From: Arcuatula senhousia
Lineage: Eukaryota > Mollusca > Bivalvia > Mytilida > Mytilidae
Assembly (NCBI GenBank): GCA_963971305.1
Contig: OZ020308.1
Coordinates: forward strand, 20,891,838-20,955,837
DNA: 64,000 nucleotides
Reading direction: 5' to 3'
Shown here: positions 20,629 to 35,600 of the stretch, in pieces
Layout: each line of letters begins with the position of its first letter
Numbering within the stretch: position 1 is the first letter of the stretch
Made by a program: the position numbers and the translations under genes
The notes under the pieces: generated by a model
The model's input: the letters and a program-made list of their open reading frames with translations, nothing else
The model's database searches: none
What the model was told of the DNA's origin: nothing

Positions 20629-23600
20629 GTATGGATTTAAACATTTTTTTCTAATATTTTAAACTTTCATTATTGTAAACTCACAGCAATTACATGTATA
20701 CATTTGATACAATTATATTTGTTATGAATAAAATCTTTATACTTGTAGGATAAGTTGCAGACCTGTGCAACAATATTAAAAAAGAAATTTTATGTAATTT
20801 ATTTGTGTTTATAATTTTGGAAGGTAATAAGAAACAAAGTTGAATTGCAAAATATGCTTCATATTGACAATCATTGCCTGGCAATGCCACACTTAGTGAT
20901 ATATCATTGACACATTAGACAATGTTTAGTCATCGACATCATCATAATCATTGACACGATTGACAATGTCTAATTGATTGACAATGTCTAAATCATTGAC
21001 AATCAGTGACTGACAATGTCTCATTCTTTGAGAATCAGTAACTGACATTTGCTCAATCATTGACAATCAGTGACTATGCCCCAATGCCTGAATGACAAAG
21101 TCTCTAACACAGTACACCATTGAAACTTTATAAACTATTTAGGCAATTTTATTCTTGAATGTTTTGAGAAAAGATCTGAATGGAAACAAAAGAAATAATA
21201 AAAAGTTACTAAATGTTAACACACTAATTGTATTATGGTCCATGTTTATAATCTTTTTTTTTTTATTTTTGATATATTACAATGTATACATGGTACTTCA
21301 ATGGCTCTGATCCTGTGTCTCATTGATTTTTTATTGTTGTGGGTTTTTTTTTCATATCATCTGTCCAATCATTTAACTGTTTGTTACATTATGCCCTTCG
21401 TGGGTTCTTGATTAGCTAATAAAAATTCTTATTCTTATATATGTGTATTATATATTTTATCATGCTTTTACCACAGTGCTTTTTAACCTAGAATATCCTC
21501 TGACTCTTGACAACATGTTAGTTGATTGCATTAGTAAGAAATTGTTTTGTTTTTTTTTTTTGTTCTGGAAAAAAATCATCTCATATGTTTGAGTACACAT
21601 GTAATGCATATGTGCATAACTGCAAGCTTTTAGATGTCCTTGACCTCACAAGTTTGAGTATGGATGCACTAGCTTTGGTCTCACAGGTACAAGTTTTGGG
21701 ATGTTCTATTAGCTTGTTCGAATACTTGTTTATAAAATTCTTTCATCTCATAAGTTTGAGTACATGTTCATATGTTGAAGATTTTCTAAGTCTTTTTGAG
21801 TGCACTGCACATGTACAAGTATCGGTTAATTGATGCTTGTAAATATTTATAGCAGCATCTGTCATGTCTATCATTTAATGTTTCATTAGTAAACTTCATT
21901 TTTTGTAACAAATGTTTTCTTCCACTAGTCAGAATTTGATGTGATACCTCCAGCTGTTTCTAATAGCTATTACAAATTTAATGAGTCGAAAACTTAAGTA
22001 ATTCTTGAATTTTATAAATTTTTCAACATTATCTTTTTTTCGTAGGTCTTTTGAAGTAAAAGGAATTGCAGATGTGAAAAGGATTTGTGTTTGTAGTTTT
22101 TGTGCAATAAAACTTCTTTAGATAACTGAACAAGACCTTCCCTGTTTCTAACTGATAAAACCTAAAAAAGCATGTCTGTTAATGTTTACTTTAGATTTAA
22201 TTTCCATAATAAATTTGACACTAAGTGAAAATAAAAACATAACTTGAATCAATAGACTTATTAGTTATCCTTTTCACAATTGTGTTTAAATATCTTTGAA
22301 TTTGATATTTGTTATTTGATGATTTAAATACACATTTGCCTTTTAGAAAAAAGGATTTTATTTTAACTCGGTTAAATATACTTACAATGTTACTATTAAT
22401 AATATTGAATATAAGATTTCACGTATTAGTACGTCCACCGTAAAATTTTAAAAGTATAAATTTTATAAGTAAGTATATTTAACCTAATGAGTTAAAATAA
22501 AATCTCTTCTTGAGATTCAAAAATTACCATTTTTATGGTGTCATTTAATATGTTTTGTCAGTAAAAAATGATTTGATGTAATTCCTCTGGATTTAGCACA
22601 AAATGATTAACATAAAATCTGCAATTAAACTCCTGTAAAGATTTGAAGAAATTTAGGATTGCTACTTTTCCATGTATCAATATTCCTGAATCCCTACCTG
22701 AATCATTCTTTTTGGTGTTCATGGCCAATAAGATCATATTTAGTTGTCAATTATATTTTTGCCATTACAGTTTCATGTCTGGGCTTCAAATTAGATGGTC
22801 TGAGGTACATGTATATGGTTTAGTCCAATCAATCTACGTTAAGGACCAGTGACATAAAGTCCTGGAACTACAATAACACTGAAAGAGGAGACCTTTTAAG
22901 CTCACCTGGATCAAATCATAGGTTCATGCCATTTATTATTAAAAACAAAAGGATATTGCCTTCACTGATGGTGTTCCTGGTCATGATCTGTTGTCATCTG
23001 TTGTCCGTTAAGACAGTGTTCTCCACTGGCCCTAATAGCGTGATGCTATCAGAAATCAATATTTTCTGTAAGGAATGAGATAGCCTTTAAAACCAAAGTT
23101 TTAAATAAAGTTGGCCAACATGTATGAAGAGTTCAAACCAAAAGGTGCTATTTTGAAAAGTGGGGGAGAACACTGTTTACAATTTTTCAAAAACCTTCTA
23201 CAGAACAAAATTATATGAAACTCGGTATGATTGATTCTTAGGGTGTCCTGCACTTATGTTGTGTTTTGATTTTTGTGATTTTTGATCGATCAAAAACATG
23301 GCTGTCATTGCTAGAAAATTGACAGGTAGACTACTGTTTTTTGGGGTTTTAAATCAAAAGGTATAAGTAAAAAAAAATAGAGAAAATTTTATATGACTTG
23401 CTTTCTTCAGCATTATAAGTTCTTCAAAAATCTCCATGGGTTCCTAGATGTCAGTTGACTTTATTATAGGTATTATGGTCCTTTTTAAGGTGAACTAGTT
23501 TTTTTTCATATTTTTGCTCTAAAGAATAAACAATACCGTAGATAGAGTAAAGCTATTGCTTCAGCTCATGGAGCTGTATAAAAGTCTCTATTCAGTATTG

Positions 23601-26600
23601 GATCGAAGATGTCAGAAGACCATTATTGGTGTTTTGGTATGTTCTTTAAAGATAAAATAAAGCAATTTTTTATGTTTTTGCCCTACATGTATTTAATGAA
23701 AAGTAAATTGTGGGTTGAGAAAAACTGTTGCCTGCTTAAACCTTCAGCTTATTAAGCTATTCAAAAGTTTCCATCCGTTTGGAGTTGTCAGATGACTCCT
23801 TACAGGGGTAATAGCTCAAAGCAGAGACTCTTATAGCTTAAGAACCAGGACAGCAATTCAGGATCCTGGGTTTTCCTGAATACCTGTAATCATCAATTGA
23901 TATATTGAAATAAAAAACAAAGCAAAATGCTAAACATTCAAATAATTACATGGTTATAAAAGATGTTTCAATAAAACATTTTATACAATGTCTACATTTG
24001 GTGCAGTCAGGAAATCAGACTTCTTTTCTTATTCAGATATGCTTGAGAGACAGAAATTCTATCCTATCTATTTGTAATTAAATTTAAATTGAATTCAATT
24101 CTGTTAGTCTACTTGAATCCAAACATATTTATTTGTTTAAGCTTCTCTATGCTCTGCACTTGAATAAAATAATCCAACTGCCAATTTAACATGCCAATTG
24201 CAAAAATTAACAGCTACACAACTCATCGACCGCTTATTGTAAGTCGGCCAGGTAGAAAATAAATGCATTGTATCAATAATATTTCTTAATTAAATTTCTG
24301 ATGAATGGTGTTATGCAGGCGATTTATGTAATTAAATGCAATTTACTTCCTGCTCCATTGATTTGATGCAAATTTTGCATAGAATTTTTGTTTATACAAG
24401 CAGTATTAAAATATTAAAGGAGTTAACAATAAAAACAAATTTATGTTCGTTTCATTTTCATTTACAGGTGCAAAAGTTTTGAAAACAAGGGTAGATTTAT
24501 ATGATTTTCATACCCCTGCTTTAAAGAGGAAGGGCTGTATTGCAATCACCTTGTTTGTCCATCTGTCCATAATCAAAACTTTTGTAATAGACTTCTGCAG
24601 AATTTAGGCATTGCTTAATATAAAATTTGTTTTCAGAATTTGCATGATGATTGAGTCGTTCTTTGCTTCTCCTGTGCATGTTAAGCTCTACAAATGCCTA
24701 CAGCTGAATATATCAGATGATACCTTTAATATTGGAGCTATGGTTTTTTAAAGTTCAAAAATAGCATTTTTTTCACTATAGAAAAGAAAACTATACAACA
24801 TATGAAGAAAAACTGTTGCTTGCAAAAAAACCTCCAGCTCTACATACATTTTGTTGTAAATCTCCATTGGGAGGAAGTTGTCATATACAGCTGGTTACAG
24901 CCTAAAAAAAAAAGAAAGAGGGTTTATTAATACCCAATTGAATGAAAACTATTGCAGATACTACATGTACCATGTGAACTAAGAGAAAAGTTCTTAAACT
25001 TTCAGCTCAATAAGCTCACTGGTATTCTCTTATAGCCCTGAGTTATATCTCACAGAATTAGAAGACCCTTATTGCTTAAGGGTCAGTGCAGCTATTCAGG
25101 CTCCTTGGAGCCTCTTGTTACATTTGTATGCAAGGGTCTGTGTTATCATCCATATATACCAGTTACGTCCCTAATCAGGTTTGCTGTCAGATTTTTATTA
25201 AGTTATAAAGCATTACTATGATATCATAATAAAACTTTTATACTTATATGCATCAAGGTTGTAATCAAACAAATATCATTTGGGATTATAACACATTTAT
25301 TGCATATGTATAACCAAAATAGTGAAGGTAAATTTCTTGATTGCTGAATATTGTTATTAGAAATCTTTTAATTTACAGTAACTGTTGCAAATATTGTAAT
25401 CAATAACAAACCAATTGTTATTGGTCAAGAAACTGTACCAGAAAAATCTACAAAAAAACCCATTGTACATCAAAAGACTTTCTCTCAAAGTAGTCAAATA
25501 GAATATAAAATATTCTCTCTTTGTCTAATTGCCTTTTTATTAGATTGATGCATATTTTTCTCATTATAATTTGTTTGTTCTGTTACATAATATGAATTTG
25601 TTTCTCAATTATTCTCTTTCATGTTTTTTCGTTTTTAATCAATAATTGTTTTAATAGATCTTCTATTAAACACAGCATTTATGTTTGTTAATTGAACTGT
25701 GAAGAAACATCATGGATTTAGTTATCAAATTATGAGCAAAAAATCAAGCCTTTTTTGGTCATAATTAATTTTGTTTTCATTTTTAAATCTATCCACAAAA
25801 TAATGATGCAGGCTTTAATGTTTTTTTAAAAAGTAAAATGCTGTTGAAGGAAAGTTCAGCTTGACAGAAAATGTGAAAGCAACTATCTTCTAAATTATGA
25901 GCACTGTAAAGACAGTTTTGAGGGTATATGAGGAATCATGGCTCATTTGTCCATCCATATATCTCATAACCTTAAATCCTTCTTAACTCTTTAATGGATT
26001 TTGATGAAACTTTACACAAAGGAAGTACATCATATAAAATTTGATTGCTTTTGAATGTCAATCAAGGGAGATAAATGATTTTTTTCCAATTATGAGTTTA
26101 GTGTTAAGGTGGGGCAGCTCACAGAGTTTTCTAGTTTTTTAGCTCACCTGGACCAAAGATCCATGTGAGCTATTGCCATCACTTGGCGTCCGTCGTCGTC
26201 TGTCGTCGTCGTCGTCGTCCGTCGTCGTTAACTTTTCTTTGAAAATCTTCTCCTCCTAAACCACTGAAGGGATTGCTTTGAAACTTTACACACTTCATCT
26301 ATGGGATGTCCTCTACCAAGATTGCACAAATGGTGACCGCTGTCCAAACAACATGGCTGCCTTTACTAAAAATAGACCAGGGGGGTCAGACTACTGTTTT
26401 TGGCTTGTAAATCAAAAAGTATAAGAGATAGATGAAATCTGATGCCACGCTGTTGCTTCAGCATCAAAAGCTCTACAAAAGTCTTCATTGAGTCAAAGTT
26501 GTCAGATGACCATTTATAGGAGTTATGGCCCCTTAAACATGTTAAAGGTGAAAAATAACATTTTTTCGTGTTTTTGGATTATAGAATGAAAATTATTACA

Positions 26601-29600
26601 GATAGAGAAAAGTTGTTGCTTGCTTAAATGTTCAGCTCATTTAGCTCTACAAAATTCTCCATAGGGTCGAAGTTGTCAGATGACCCCTTATAGGGGTTAC
26701 AGCCCTTAATGGCTAAAAAATAGTGTTTTTTGGCCTCTAAAATGAAAACTATTGCAGATAAAGAAAAGCTGTTTCTTGCTTAAATGTTCAGCTCATTTAG
26801 CTCTACAAAAGTCGTCATAGGGTTGAAGTTGTCAGATGACCCCTTACAGGGGTTACAGCCCCTTAAAGGCGAAAAATTGTGTTTTTGGCCTATAGAATGA
26901 AAACTATTGCAGATAGAGAAAAGCTGTTGCTTGCTTAAATGTTCAGCTCATTTAGCTCTATAAAAGTCTCCATAGGGGTGAAGTTGTCAGATGACCCCTT
27001 ATAGGGGTTACAGCCCCTTAAAGGCGAAAAATATTGTTTTTGGCCTATAGAATGAAAACTTTTGCAGATAGGGAAAAGCTGTTGCTTGCTTAAATGTTCA
27101 GTTCATTTAGCTCTACAAAAGCCTAAATATGGTCAAAGCAGTCAGATGACCCCTTATAGGGATAACAGCCCCTGAATAAACATCTTTTCATTTTTTTGGT
27201 TTATATAATGAAAATTATATCAGATAAAGAAAAGTGGTTGCTACTTTTAATGTTAATTTCATTAGAAGCTCTTAATAACAGTCTCTTTAGAGTCAAAGTG
27301 TACATACGGCCCTTAAAATAACATTTTGCACGTTTTGGGCCTACAGAATGAAAACTATTGCTGTAAGAGAAAAGCTGTTGCTTGCATAATGGGGATTGCA
27401 AGGTATACATTAACATGTCGATTCTTTAATAGTCATAGAGTTTAACTTTTACAATAACAGCAGCCAGGGCCATTGCCAGGTTTCTGGGAAGGGGGGTGCG
27501 GGGGAGGGTCTAAAAGGGGACCGAACCTGCCAGTTGGAGAAAAAATTTTAAGATTGGACCCACTTTGATGGGTTTTCTTGCATTCCTAGAGAGTTTTTAA
27601 TATTTTTTTCAAAAACTGGTGAACGCACCCAACACACTCTTTCGGACAGCCTTTACAGCTTCAAGGATCTAACATACACTGTTTTGTATGGGTCTCTTCT
27701 TACATATATTTTTCATGAAATTCTAGAAGATCACTTGTCTATAATCAGATTCAGATGTTATAACCCAGACAGATCTCTATTAACTTAAATGTCACCTATT
27801 CCTTGACAGAAATCTAATTATTTCAGGAGACATGACTTATGCTTGTTACATAATATGTGGTTTATCTTGTATAAGACATTTGCATGTGGCCCATCCGTTG
27901 TTTTGAAACATGCTTTAGAAGTAAGAAAAGTCTTTTAGATCATGAAAATTAATTTGCTTGCACATCAATTTGCACATGGAAACAGTTCAATTCTATTATG
28001 ACTACATGGGAATATTCATGTCCCTTGATTCAAAAGCTACATGTGCAAATCACGAAACTAAAACATTTTGAAATGTTGGGGTTTATTTTGGCTTAATAGG
28101 GGGGATCCATGAATTTTATTCCCCCACAATCATGCATGAATCCACAATATGCTTTTAATTTGTATTAAAATACATGTATTTTTTTGTAGGGAAAGTTAAC
28201 CAAGAAGTTCAGAGTACAGGGTATTCCAAAACTTGTCCTTATAGATGGTGAAAATGGTAAAACAATAACAGTCGATGGATACACATGTCTCACTGACCAT
28301 CCAGATGGTGAGGGGTTTCCATGGCGACGGAAAAAGGTCACAGAGGTCATCAAAGGTCCTGTCATCACAAGTAACAAGACAGAGGTGGAGGCGTTAGAAG
28401 CCTTGAAAGGGAAATATGTTGGACTTTACTTTGCAGCAAATTGGGTACGTTGATGAAAATATATGGAAGTGAGACATATTCTCCCTAAAATTGGCACTAA
28501 TTTTATAATCCACAATTTAAATCAGTCTTTAAATGTGACCAGTGATCTTTTGTATAATTTGTTTTCTTTTAATTATGAATGACCCATGAATACATACTGT
28601 CTCAAATTTTCAGTCTTTTTCAAGCTGGATGCTATATAAGTCTTATTCAAGTGTAGTGCTACAAATGTAAGAATTATTAAAGTACAGTCAAATCTGTTTT
28701 AAGAGGTCACCCTTGGGATGAAAAAAAAAATGACCACTTAAGACAGGTGGCTGCTTAATCCAGGTTTGTTTGTGTTGATTTATTAAAGAAAGGGACAAAA
28801 AATATGTGGCTGTCTAAAGCAGGTGATTGCTTAATAGAGGTGGCCGCTAAGGCAGGTTTGACTGTATGCAGTTTTCAATCTTAAAATACATGATAGGGCT
28901 AATGCTACTAAGAAGACTTGTGCTAATATTTAAGACCCCAAGTAACACTATTTTATGTTTGAATATGGTTAATGCTCTAATAGTCAATACTCAAGCATAT
29001 AGCTAGTGCATACTTGTGATTCTTTTTTCACTCTGAAATTTAAACTGTGACCAAGACTATTTTTCTTCCATAAATGTCTTGTTTATTAAGACGTATGAAC
29101 CTGGTAGGTATTGTATAAACTTTTGCATTTCACAGTCAAGACGAAAACAGACTGAATTTACAGCACATTAACAATTCTAGAACTGTTTATCTAATTATAT
29201 GCAAAATTGCATCTTGTAAGAAAAATATTCATCTTAAAATTCAATCACCTAAGATTCTGTAGAGATACTGTTGCATAAGATTGCAGATTTATGACACAGA
29301 GTCTGGTGGAAGTTATTCTCAGACTTAAATAATTAACTTTCTGTGTGTTACGGAAAGTTTTATCTACCTGTAGCTTAAAATTGCTTGATTCTTATCTCCG
29401 ATGAAATTTTTAATTTTAATTAAAAAAAATCCCTTATCCAATTGTAATTGCTGTATCATTTATGTTAAAATTTTTTGGGGTAAGTTGTTAGTCTCAAAAA
29501 GGCTGGAGCATTTACCCTTTCAAGCTTTCAAGTATTATAGGGGGATGTGCTGTGAAACTTTAAAAATATACCCCTTGCTTGTATTTTTATAAATTGGGAT

Positions 29601-32600
29601 AGGAATTATTGCAAAACAAAGGGAATATCAATTGCCATTTACATCCTAGATATATGAATTGAGTCTTGTTTAGTGTCTGAAAGACAACCTGCAAATTGGG
29701 AAAAAAAGTACATCATTATCTTCTTTGCAATTAAGTTAAACCATTTTCAATTGTCAGCCTGGACATATATTCTGAAAAGTTATCTGTTTATATAAACTGA
29801 TTTTGATAAAGCAAGCAGGAACTGCTTACTCTTCCAAAGCACCTGAGTACACTCTTGTTACGACTTGAGTTTGCATTGTTTATTGCTTTTCAACTGTTTT
29901 GTTTGTTTTTATGTTGTCTGTTCTTTTTGTATATTGCTGATTTTGCCCCTTTTAACATTTGAATGCCCCATTTTAGTCTTTGTGGAATTTGTTCTTGGTT
30001 TGTTGGACCTTACACAAATGCTGCAGAACAGGCTTTATATGTCTATTGTAAATTTGGTTCATGTGCCTCAAAAAGAACAGTAAACCCTAACACACACACA
30101 TACGCACACCCATCTATTGTTAAGTTAACAAATTTGCCAGACTAAAGGTCAAATTTGCCTGTTTTTTGCTGGTCTGGTCAGATGAACAGGCACATTTTGT
30201 GAAGATTGCTATTTAATGTACCTCTCAGAATTGAATTTTTTATCTGTATTCATATGGACTGATCATGATTTTCCAATTATTCATCCATTTGCATTTTTCA
30301 AATGAACTAATTTTGCAATGGCTTATGGTTGCAGACATAAAAAAATCTCTGTATTATATGTAAGAGTTTACTGCTCCATGTAAATGCTACTTTGGTTAGT
30401 TTTGAAGCTCATCATATCTTGATCAAGATGGAGAAAGCTATGATTACAAACCTACAACATGATATATCAAAGTGATATATTGTGTAATTTAGATATAATT
30501 GGGGTTGTCTATCTGAGAGTATTCTGCTATCTGTAGATGACATGACTCTGTCTGGTTTTTGGTGTGTCTGGATGCAGCTTATCAATATTAGTAGATTTGG
30601 TTTTTTTTCAAAGACAGGGGAATTTGTTTATAAATGTCATACATGACATAAGCAAAATTATCAATTTTTTTTAACCCTTAAAGTTCCAGGCCAACAAATT
30701 CAAACTTTGACTGATGTGCATGTTGTCTACTAAAGACTCATCAGAGATGCTTAAGCCAAAAGTTAATATTAAAAGGAGAAAAGAATCTTATTGAAAAAAA
30801 ATATGTTATATTGTAACTTAAGGAATTCAAAGGTACTTTGTCAAAAAATGAAGGTGGGCAATGGTAATTTTCTTCCTGTTGTTTCAGCAAATCAAGTGTA
30901 CTTCATGAACTGTTTACATTTCTCTGTATTTTAGCAATTATGGTATCCCACACATAATGGAGAGACAAATTGTTTTTTGTCCTGGCTGTCTGTCTTTCAC
31001 TGATCAACTCCTTTGAAACCACTTAACAGAATTTAATGAAGCTTTTGATGAAGCATTAGTACACAATATGTAGCTGTGCATTATAAAGAAAATTTTGATT
31101 TTCAAAATTTTGTGGGAGTTATTAACCTTAGTAATTAGAATTTATTTAAAAAAAAAACCCTCACAGAATGCAGTGTTGTTACCATTCTGGTATTAAAAAC
31201 AGGCAGTAACAAGTTTTAGGATTGCTTGTGAACAATGTACAATATTATGCTTTGATATCAAGAAGCATCATTTGTTAAGTGCATTTATACATGAGAAAGC
31301 ATCTTAACATGTAATTGTGTTGATGATAGAAGCAGTCCATTACATTTTGTTTTTCTTGCCTTCTAGCAGGTTGATACAACATCCGTCTGCTTCAAAACAA
31401 AACCAGCTGATTTGTTCCTTATGTTTAATAAGATTTTTTACCAATTATCTCATTATTATAAACACAATTTATGACATAATTTTTGATAAAACAACAGCTT
31501 TCATAATTAGAATTGAGAATTCCATAAATCATCACAATCAAAATATTGTTACATCACCTTGACAACAATCGTCTGCTGTTTGATTAAAATATAATACCCT
31601 GCACCTCATCCTGGGAATTATTTGGGTTATGCATGGGAGTTTTGATTGAGTTAAGAGTTATGACAGGATTGTGACTTTATGTGCAACTTAAGAATTTATT
31701 GATAGCTTATCAAGGTTCTTTTATGACAGCTCAGTAGCTTGGAAGTAATTAAGTGATAGATTTGACCTCCCAACATTGAGATAGTGCCTTTCATAAGTCA
31801 TCCAAGTGAAAAAAATTCTAAATTTCTAAATAAATTCTAATATGATGCAGGTTAAACCTGATAATTAAGCTCCCGCACATTAAGTCACTTTCTTTTTTTC
31901 ATTCAAAAGCAAAAGTAGTAGTAAACAAAAGCGTAAAATATTTTAATTGAGTCGATTGGTTAAAGTACAAATATGTACAGGTACACAAATTATCACGTGG
32001 TTTCTAAATATGGTCGTTTCTTCGACCTGTTAAACCATATATGGTAATAATAGATGATTTCGGACCTCGAAGAAAGCACTTTCACTTTCATTTTCGAATG
32101 CAAACGCTAGAGAGAAAAATAACAAAAACAATTTTGTTAAGTGAAGCCGACAAGGTAATGTAATGACTGCTGGGCAAATATATCTGCTGAATTATTTAAG
32201 TTATTCATTTTGGTTGACATGTGTAAGACATAATACTATCCGAACTAAATTCTATCCAGAGGAGAGTTTTCAATGTGAAATATTTTCCTTAAGACAATAT
32301 TTAATTGTAGAAAAGTTTCCATCCATATGAAAAAGTATCCACTGTTTAACCATTCATTCCCCACAAAGAAGTTACATTTCGGAAAGTATCTTATGAGTAT
32401 TTAATTTTGTCCACTTGTAAAACTGGTTTTTGAATTGACACTGAACTGTTTTAACATGTTTTTAATTTGATAATCTATATCAGTTGTAATATTTTGATTA
32501 ATATTCCCATATTTGATCAATTACATAAGGCTTTGACCTGACAAGGAAGGGGTATGTTGCATTATTGTAGCTTGAACATTATTTTAAAACTCGTGATTTT

Positions 32601-35600
32601 CGCTTATGCTGCTGATTGCAACTTTCAGACAAAATAAGAGTAAAAAACAGTACATTGTTACATAAGTTTTGTCCAGACAAACACTTTTGAATATTTTTCT
32701 CTTATGTTTTATGGTCTTCCGTTTAGGTTTTTGAACCTATGAAATATTATCCTGGATAACAATTAACAAGGAAAAACAATCCCAGAAGATTATCATCCTG
32801 GATAACATTGATAAAATCATTATACTTTGATTAAATAATACTAGATGAAATATGGTCCTAGATAGTATTTAGTGATGAAATATTATCATGGGGGATACTT
32901 TAACTGGATAATTTCTAATTATGAAAAATTATCCTGGACATTGATAAAATCGTTAAACTTTAAACTAATTAATACTTGATAGTATTAAATGATAAAATAT
33001 TATCCTGGGGGATATTTAACTGGATAATTTCTAATTATGAAATATTATCCTTGAAATGATAAAATCATTAAACTTTAATTCAATGATGAAATATTATCCT
33101 TGGGGATATTATTTCACTATAAGATATCACCCCGTATAATATTGACGATAAAGCATCTATGATTCTGGGAATGAAGTTTGGTAATATTCAACTGGATAAT
33201 TTCTAATTATGAAAAATTATCCTGGATATTATTTGTAAATGAAATATTATCCAGGGAGAAATTCATCCTTGATTATATTTTTAACTTAATTATAATAGGT
33301 TATAGGGATTATCTGTAAAAAGAAATGGTGAACTTTTGTGAGTTATTTGGCATTCAAAAGCTCCATTTCTCATTGATTGGATATCATCTTCTATATATGT
33401 AGGTGAACACTTTTCAGACAATATCAAGTTAAGAGGGACACAATTTGATAGCAATGGAAAACATTTAATAATAAGAAAGTATCTCTGGAGAATATTTAAT
33501 ATTAAATGTTTTCCAGAGGAAATAATTTCACGGGGGATACAATTGAATGTTACACATGCACCGAGAAAGTTAGAATGACAGTCAGCTTTCATTTTGTTTT
33601 GATAGACGCGACGCGACCTCTAGCGATAGAATGGAACAATTCAATAATATTATGCCAGAAGTCCTAATTTTAAACATTTTAAAATATCACATAGCTGAGA
33701 ATACTCAGAATATTTATATAGATATAATAACTATGTATTGCAAATTACAAAGTTGGAAATTAATTTTGCATTCCGTGCTATTGAGTGCGGATTTTTGACT
33801 AGCTTATAGGTGTTCCGGTTAAAGGCATCATACTCTATCAATTTAGCTCCCGCGGAGCGGGAGCTTATAAAGGTTAATTAAAAAAATTGAGATACTGATG
33901 TAGTGCCTTTTGATAAGTCATCCAAGTGATTTTTTTTTTTATAAATTTCTAAATAAATTCTATGAAGGTTTTAATATCTGTGCTTTTATTTTGCCTTTTT
34001 CATATCATATTATTAAATGTTATGTCATGATTAAATGTTGAAAAGGGATGAATCAAACAAGCAAAGATTAAGAGGCTATGTAAGAAATGCCATGTCTTAC
34101 AGTCTTATCTGTCCTTTTATTTCATTAGTGAAAAACCTTCTAATAAAAGTACATGTACTTGACTGATTTTGATGAAACTTTTCATGTAGGAATATACTTA
34201 TAATATCATCTTTTTCTTAATTTTAGGATCTATTTTTATACGACCACAAAAAAATCTGTTGACGTATAATGGTATGATGCTGTCGTCGTTGTCATTGTCT
34301 TTGTCGTCGTCGTCTGTTAACTTTAGTGTATACACGATAACTTTAGTTGCAATGAAATTTCACAATGATATTCCTTACAATTAAAAGATGGATGGGATTG
34401 ACTTTGGGGGTCCCACCTGCTTTGGTTTCGAAATTAGGGGCCAAAAATGCTACTTTTATGTTTGTTGCCATGATAACTTTAGTTCTAGTCATCTGATTGC
34501 TTTGTACTTTGGCAATAATGTTCCTTACCATAAAAGAGTGAATGGAATTGATTTTGGGGGTACGGGACCCTTTTTTTGTTTCGAAATTAGGAGCCCAAAA
34601 GGGGCAACAAATTTAAATATTTTATTGTTTCCACCATAACTTTGTTTCCAGTTAGCTTATTGCTGTGAAATTTGTTAAGAATGTTCTTACAATAAAAGAA
34701 TGAACCTGATGAACTTTGCAGGCCCCCTTTTTCCCCGTTTATATGTAATTAGGGACCAAAAGGGGCCAAAATTGAAACTTTTATATTAGTGCTCCGATTT
34801 TGAAATTTTTTTTCGCATGTCAAATAGTGAATACAAAATTGAGAATTAATTTTTGCAACCCCCTTTTTCCCCCTATTGTGTTATTAGGTAATTACGGACC
34901 AAAATGGAAAGTTTGTGGTCTAATTTTGATCTCCTTTGGAAAAAAAATAATTCCTTTTAAAATGTAAGTGGAAAGTCCACTGCAAAAGCTGCATATGTCA
35001 AAAACCTTTGTCAGGCCACCATGGGCTGCATGTGTCCAGAGCAATTGACTATCCATATTGGGCCTAAAACGTACAGGGTTCAACATGTTGCAGTCGTATC
35101 ATGCTGCGCTCGGCAAAGCTTTTTATTTTTGTATACAATCAATTGTTCATTTTATTTTTTTATTTTTCACAAGAAATGTACAGGGTGTCAAGTCCCTATT
35201 TTTTCCTATATTTTCCTATAAATTTTACCATTCCTATATTTTCCCTATATTTCTTTAAAATCCCTATAAAACCCTATATATTCCAAAAATATGACCGTCC
35301 TTTAAAAATAAATGCAAAAAAAAATATTCCTTTGACTGTCTTTGAAATCACAAAAGCTGTATCATCTATTGAGTGTAGCTAGGACAGCAATATATAATTA
35401 TGTCATCTTTTTATTTTGAAAATGCAATTTAACAAAAAAGCTACTTTAAGAAGACACTGAAGCATTTATCTCAAAGCATTGAGCATTTATTGTTATAAAA
35501 TACCATAACAGAATTAATTTTATGAATGTTACTAAGTTACATGTAAGTATGTGTAACTTTCTTTGAAAATGAATGGACTTACGACTAGGAAAATACAATA

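Noticed and set aside
35058..35382. Phe/Ile-rich small open frames
   Set aside because: Produced by the repeated 'ttttcctatattttccctata' subterminal motif of the outer transposon.
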